Positions 59,399 to 64,000 of a stretch of 64,000 nt of DNA are shown in pieces. The notes beneath the pieces were generated by a model. It searched no databases and was not told the DNA's origin. It worked only from the letters and a program-made list of their open reading frames with translations. The position numbers were made by a program, and so were the translations under genes. The stretch's first letter is position 1. Every line of letters starts with the position of its first letter. The stretch lies in NCBI GenBank assembly GCA_903632075.3, contig CAHIKZ030002633.1, positions 1,483,501 through 1,547,500 on the forward strand, written 5' to 3'. Source of the stretch: Acanthosepion pharaonis. Lineage: Eukaryota > Mollusca > Cephalopoda > Sepiida > Sepiidae.

Positions 59399-60807
59399 TT
59401 TTTTTTTCCCCCTATTCATCTGTTGACCTTATCTCTATTCCTGTTTATTTCCCACCTAACTCTATCCAGCCTTCATAAAAATTGATTTTTGATGGCTCTT
59501 AAAAGGATATGTCAGTCAGGAAGGAGTTATTTTAGTGTTGCATCTTCCTATGAATAGAATCTGGACTTTAAAAAAAAAAGGTGTACTCTCTCTCTCTCTC
59601 TCTCTCTCTCTGAGTGTGACAATCTTATTCTTCTCTCACATAGCAATAATGACAAGAATTCATATATTTTTCTCTTAAGGTGTAATAAACGTTAAATATA
59701 TCAACAAAGTTGGAAAATATATAATGACACAAGTATTAAGATTAACAGAATATAATACAACTCCAGATTAGAATCTATTTTGTCTTTGGATAAAACATCA
59801 GATTTTTCTTTTTTATACTTTCACTTTTTCCTTATCAGGATTAATAGACTCCAATCTGAAGGTGTTAACTGACAAGTCACTCTTATTTAGTACACCCCTT
59901 TTTCTTTACTTTTTTTTTTCTTTCTGGTCCCAACACCTTTTTAATCCCCATTCCATCTCTAGATTCTTTTTCATCTTGCCACTCTACCCCAACTTTTTTC
60001 TTTTTCTTTTTTCTTTACTTTATTATCTTTAGTGATGGGCGGGGAAATTAATTAATTAATGATGGAAGTTTTGATAACCTAAATCTTCCTTCTGGGTTAA
60101 GTTGAAATTTTATTGTGTAATATTTTTTTTCTCTTATAATTGTATTAAGAAATTAAAATTTGTTGTCATTGTCTCCCTTTCACAATGTGTTGTTTCTATA
60201 TACACTACTTATTCCCCACTGAATATTTTGTTTTTACACTTCAATGTTTTATTATGTCTTTTTGTTTAGAGTTAATCAATCCAAGACATTGAAGTAAAAA
60301 AAAAAAAAAAATCTAAACTGACAGGCAATGAAAATGAAGACCTTCTCTAATAGAATGTTACCTTTTTGTTGAGCAAGAGATCCTCTTATGAAATATGGTT
60401 TGGGCCTGCCTTCATTTTTTTTTTCTGTTGCAAAAAAAGTCCAATTTACTTTTTGAGTAAATTTACTTTTTTTTTTTCTTTATTTTTTTTCTATTTTAAT
60501 TTCAAGATGATTTATTCTCTCTTCTGTTAAAATTTTTTTTTATTTTTTATATTTCTCTCTTCCCTTTACCATATTTAACACATCTGCACCCCAGATATTA
60601 AATATTAGAATTGCATAAATTTGTAATAAAGTATAAAAAGAAATTTGTATTGAAATGAAAATAGTGGACCTACACATGAAACATTGACAAGGATTCCTTT
60701 CTTTAGGAAAACTTACCTTGTACTTCAAAGGAAAATAGAGAATCTATACTCCATCCATTTTTATTTGAAAAGGAAGAGAAAAATTTACTTTTGATTCCTC
60801 CTTTTCA
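58501..60807. other. Intronic sequence with many simple repeats
   Basis: Contains T runs (58559-58580, 59139-59160, 59367-59397), (TA)n at about 59255-59291, (TC)n at about 59587-59612 and an alternating purine-pyrimidine block at 58842-58876. No gene recognised. Confidence 0.55.
58842..58876. repeat. Alternating purine-pyrimidine block (Z-DNA-prone)
   Basis: 35 bases strictly alternate pyrimidine and purine, mostly GT, GC and CA steps (GTGTGTGCGTGCGTGCATGC then GCACACACATGTAC). Confidence 0.85.
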
Positions 60808-60831
60808 TTGGAGGCATCTGGTCTGGTGCTT

Positions 60832-60969
60832 GAGTGGAGGCATCTGCACCTCCACATTCTGTTCCGGCATTGAGTGGAGGCATCTGCACCTCCACATTCT
60901 GTTCCGGCATTGAGTGGAGGCATCTGCACCTCCACATTCTGCTCTGCCATTTGAGTGGAGGCATCTGCA
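60832..60969. repeat. 40-bp minisatellite, 3.4 units
   Basis: Units start at 60832, 60872, 60912 (41 bases) and 60953 (partial), each beginning GAGTGGAGGCATCTGCACCT and ending near TGTTCCGGCATT; a partial, diverged unit precedes from about 60808. Each unit holds a small inverted repeat (GGAGG and CCTCC around CATCTGCA). The unit length is not a multiple of three, yet minus-strand frames are open across it; I regard these as incidental. Confidence 0.95.
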
Positions 60970-62255
60970 TTCTTCTCTTTTAAACAGTTTTTACGTTCAT
61001 TTTTCCTTTTTTTTTTTTTTTCTTTTTTTTAAACTTCCTTCTTTCTAAATTTTATTTTATTGCAACGCTTTCTTTCTTCTCTTTCTTTCCATTGAAAGAA
61101 TGCAACCTCTGTCTACAACACTTAGTGTGTTGTGTTTATATTCCCACCCTCCTTTCTCTTATCATAAATCTTACTCTTATAACAAATAAAAGAATGCAAT
61201 TCAAGAAGTGGAGATAACAAATAAGCTGTACAACTGCAGAAAACATGTCTGCCTGCTTATAATAATACAGGGCAAATACTAAGGAAACCTGAAGAGGCTG
61301 ATTCTTCCCATAAACCCTCTTCCTTTGAGCTTATTGAGATGATAGAAACTTGAATCTTTCATACTTAAAAGCAGCACTGGTAGAAAAATACAATGTACTT
61401 TTCATTCTCTTTCTTTCCTGAAATAGATTTTTTTTCCTGATATGTTGCTTTAAAAAAAAAATAATGAAAGTTTTGCTTTAGCTCCCTCACTCTTTGTTGC
61501 ATGTCACAAACACTTTATCTGTATTTAGAAAAAAGTGATCATCATTATTTATTCAAATTTTGAAGAAATGTAAATTAATAAAAAACAAATTCTCTCACTT
61601 TCCATAATACCAGTTTGATGTAGATCAGCGGTGTGAATAATTTTGAATATTTTACAGAGGACTCAGCTGAATACAATGAATCAAGTAGATTGTCAATTTT
61701 GATTTCTATTTGAATTTCTGGTTCAGTGGTGTGCATGCCTACTGCTTGCTTTCATGTAATTTTTAAGACTATAGAAAGACTTTAATTTTATTTTTATTTA
61801 GATTTTTTTTTTAATTATAAAGATAGCCTTTCATTTAATAAGCTTAGACTATGCATAAAGAAATCAATCATGAAATTTGATTTGAATTCTATTTAAATTT
61901 TTCAACAATCTTTGAATCTTTGGAAAAAGTTCTTTTCATGTAAGCTTGTTTGCAAAGTAGTCTCCTTGATCAATTGTATAAATCAATATGCTGAAGAAAT
62001 GAAAGCATACTTTCTATTGAAAATCTATGAAATTTAAAAAAAAAAATTAACTTTGTACTAATTTTTTTTAATAAAAATGTCTCCAGCATTTTACACTATA
62101 GCTTGGTCATGGTTAATTTGAATTACAGTTACCAGTCACACTTAGCCATTGAGTTATTGAATAAAGAAGCTTTATATAAGCAAAATATTGCAAATATTAT
62201 TTATACTGTTTCCTTTTGAAGCAAAATGTATATCTGAAAACTATATTGTCTTTTT

Positions 62256-62299
<44 letters not shown>

Positions 62300-62977
62300 A
62301 AGCCTGTGAGTGTGTGCTCATATTGTGTATATATGTGACTGAGAGAATTATTGGCATTCTCTATCTTTAAGCTTTTTATCCATTGTATTTTTTTTTCCTC
62401 TATTTTAATCAATAGCTTTTAAATATATTTTACTCAATGATTACTTCTCTTCAAATGACTACATCAGTTTTTTTTTTATCCCCCTCCTCCAATATGCATA
62501 GATGGCTTACATGCTTACAGCAACTTGCAGGCATCAAAGATATAGAGATTATTATTGTTGCAGTTAGTAGTGGTATTGCTAGTAGTACTAATGTTGTTCA
62601 ATTTACTAGTAATAAAATTAGTTGTATTATTAACATTTTGATTCAGAAAGCCAATATTTAGAATCTGTATGTTCAACAGTGGAATGTTCATGTTTTTAGA
62701 GAGAAAAAAAATAGCATATTCAGATTTTAAAATAACCATTGTAGAAAAAAAGAATATAGATTTTTCCAAAGGGACATGTTCTTTTATTGTTTGTCATTTG
62801 CTTATATAATTATCCTCTTGAGTAACATGTTTGATCTATGAATGCCAAATTTAGTATGAAAGTGATTATAGATAAATACTTACTTGGTACAAGTGTATCT
62901 TGGGATAAGTGATGGAAACAGTCAGTTTGAAAATAGGGCATTTCCTATCCAAGCAGTTATGCTTTATTTATATTCAT

Positions 62978-63048
<71 letters not shown>

Positions 63049-64000
63049 TATGTATTTATTGATAACATTTAGGTAACAAGTTTTCTTTAATAGATGTATT
63101 ATTTAATGTAACAGAAAATAAAAGATGGTTATGTTTTTTAATCTACTTTGCTTGGTTTTGAACAAAACACTTTACATTAGATGGAAATCTGTAAATAAAC
63201 AGTCTGTAGTAAAATTGGAAGGAAGTGAGGATGTCTAGTACTTTCAACTATTCCATCAGTCATCATAATAATGTAAGTTACAGATACTTAAGCCTGTTGT
63301 GAATATTTTATGAATTAGTTAAGATTTTAAGTGTGTGTGTAAAATATATACAAAAACTCTAATAAATTATATTTACAAAACTTTAAAATCAATTCAGAGG
63401 GAAAGTATGGTATACCTTTTTATTTAGTGCAAATATTTGATTTATAATAAAATATATATTCCTTATTTAAAGACATTTTGTAAAATTTTCTCTTTCTGCT
63501 GATGTAACCTCATTACAATATTCACTACTTTGTGTTGTCATAAAAATGTTAAAGTATTCTAAAAATACACAGGTTTGCTCGTTTTTTTTTTTTTTTTTTT
63601 TTTTTTTAGGAGATTTGCATGAATTTAGGAAAAGATGCAAAAGTCATAAAAAAGAGCTTTATTTGACAAAATATTGGATTCTTCTTGACACCTCTACTTA
63701 AAGAATCATCTTTTAGCAATGATGACCACTTCAATATGAGTTTTGAAACATTGACTTACCTGAATCAGATGATCTTTATCTATTTTGAACAATCTCTAAA
63801 TCACTCTGCTCTGCCCTTAAGGCAACAGTGTGCATTTTCATTTTCAGGGTTATCTTGATGTACATCATTATTTATTTGAAAAGAAGTGATAATCAGAACA
63901 TATTAGAAAAGCATAAAGCTATTAAAAGATGTATCCTCAAAGAACTGTGCAACCCCGTATTAGCAAAATAATCCCAAGCTTTAACATTTCTTCAACAGTT
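60970..64000. other. Intronic sequence to the end of the window
   Basis: T runs at 62259-62292 and 63580-63608 and a (TG)n(TA)n(CA)n microsatellite at 62982-63049. The segment after 63608 begins AGGAGATTTGCATG like a splice acceptor but its translation does not match KCTD5. No gene recognised. Confidence 0.5.
62982..63049. repeat. (TG)n(TA)n(CA)n palindromic microsatellite
   Basis: TG run, TA run, then CA run, so the block is self-complementary overall. Confidence 0.95.

Larger units (their letters stand above)
44551..64000 (+). other. KCTD5: KCTD5 intron 2 (partial, runs off the window)
   Basis: It begins GTAAG followed at once by a 29-nt T run. At least 19.4 kb long and rich in mobile-element remnants. 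No coding exon found in it. Confidence 0.85.

Noticed and set aside
60744..60970. Antisense frames with repeated QMPPL or CGGADA units
   Set aside because: Minisatellite translation; the same repeat is open in two frames, as expected by chance.
63606..63700. T run, AG, then GAGATTTGCATG as a possible exon 3
   Set aside because: The reading frame does not resemble VLEEAEFYN and continues only about 30 codons without homology.

Overview
The window is invertebrate, almost certainly mollusc and most likely cephalopod (octopus-like) genomic DNA. It is very AT-rich, gene-poor and dominated by decayed transposable elements, microsatellites and long homopolymer runs, and it has a very long intron. 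The organism is inferred from the repeat types (tRNA-like SINEs, CR1/Jockey- and RTE-type LINEs, mariners, Penelope-like pieces, CA/TA microsatellites) and from the diverged but clear animal KCTD gene. No species-level proof is possible from the sequence alone.

Only one cellular gene is supported: the 5' part of a KCTD5-type (KCTD2/5/17 family) Cullin-3 adaptor on the + strand. Coding exon 1 is at 12608-12808 and encodes the N-terminus and the first half of the BTB/T1 domain. A 31.6 kb intron follows. Exon 2 is at 44442-44550 and encodes the middle of the BTB domain. The gene runs off the right end; no third coding exon was found.

Layout. 1-11.3 kb (upstream of the gene) is a patchwork of old mobile elements: two repeats starting with a CCGG-rich head and ending in CA tracts (309-1028, 3684-4470), a Penelope-like inverted repeat (1034-1536), RTE LINE 3' ends (1590-2340, 2978-3270), a tRNA-like SINE (2531-2810) and two CR1/Jockey-superfamily LINEs (5640-6470, 7540-10230). 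11.3-12.6 kb leads into the KCTD5 start. Intron 1 holds a hAT-type MITE (19708-19896), an unclassified inverted-repeat element (23443-24098), an antisense LINE (25810-26930), RTE tails (29.7, 31.0 kb), two opposed mariner pseudogenes (34.2-35.8 kb), 5S-rRNA-derived SINE copies (32472-32645, 37831-38205) and a 261 bp mini-mariner (40889-41149). Intron 2 holds a Penelope-like GIY-YIG remnant between inverted repeats (45551-46220), a TIR MITE (46428-46834), a decayed RTE reverse transcriptase (52690-54190), a SINE carrying a 1.9 kb long-TIR element at its tail (55030-57327), an antisense LINE tail (57740-58310) and a 40-bp minisatellite (60832-60969).

I see no operon-like or multi-gene system. 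The most interesting observations are: SINEs that appear to combine 5S-rRNA-like and/or tRNA-like heads with one shared 3' hairpin tail; Penelope-like inverted repeats with degenerate hammerhead-ribozyme-like cores; the long-TIR element with nested palindromes; and a 29-nt U tract immediately after the exon-2 splice donor within a gene whose sense strand is strongly biased toward poly-T over poly-A runs.
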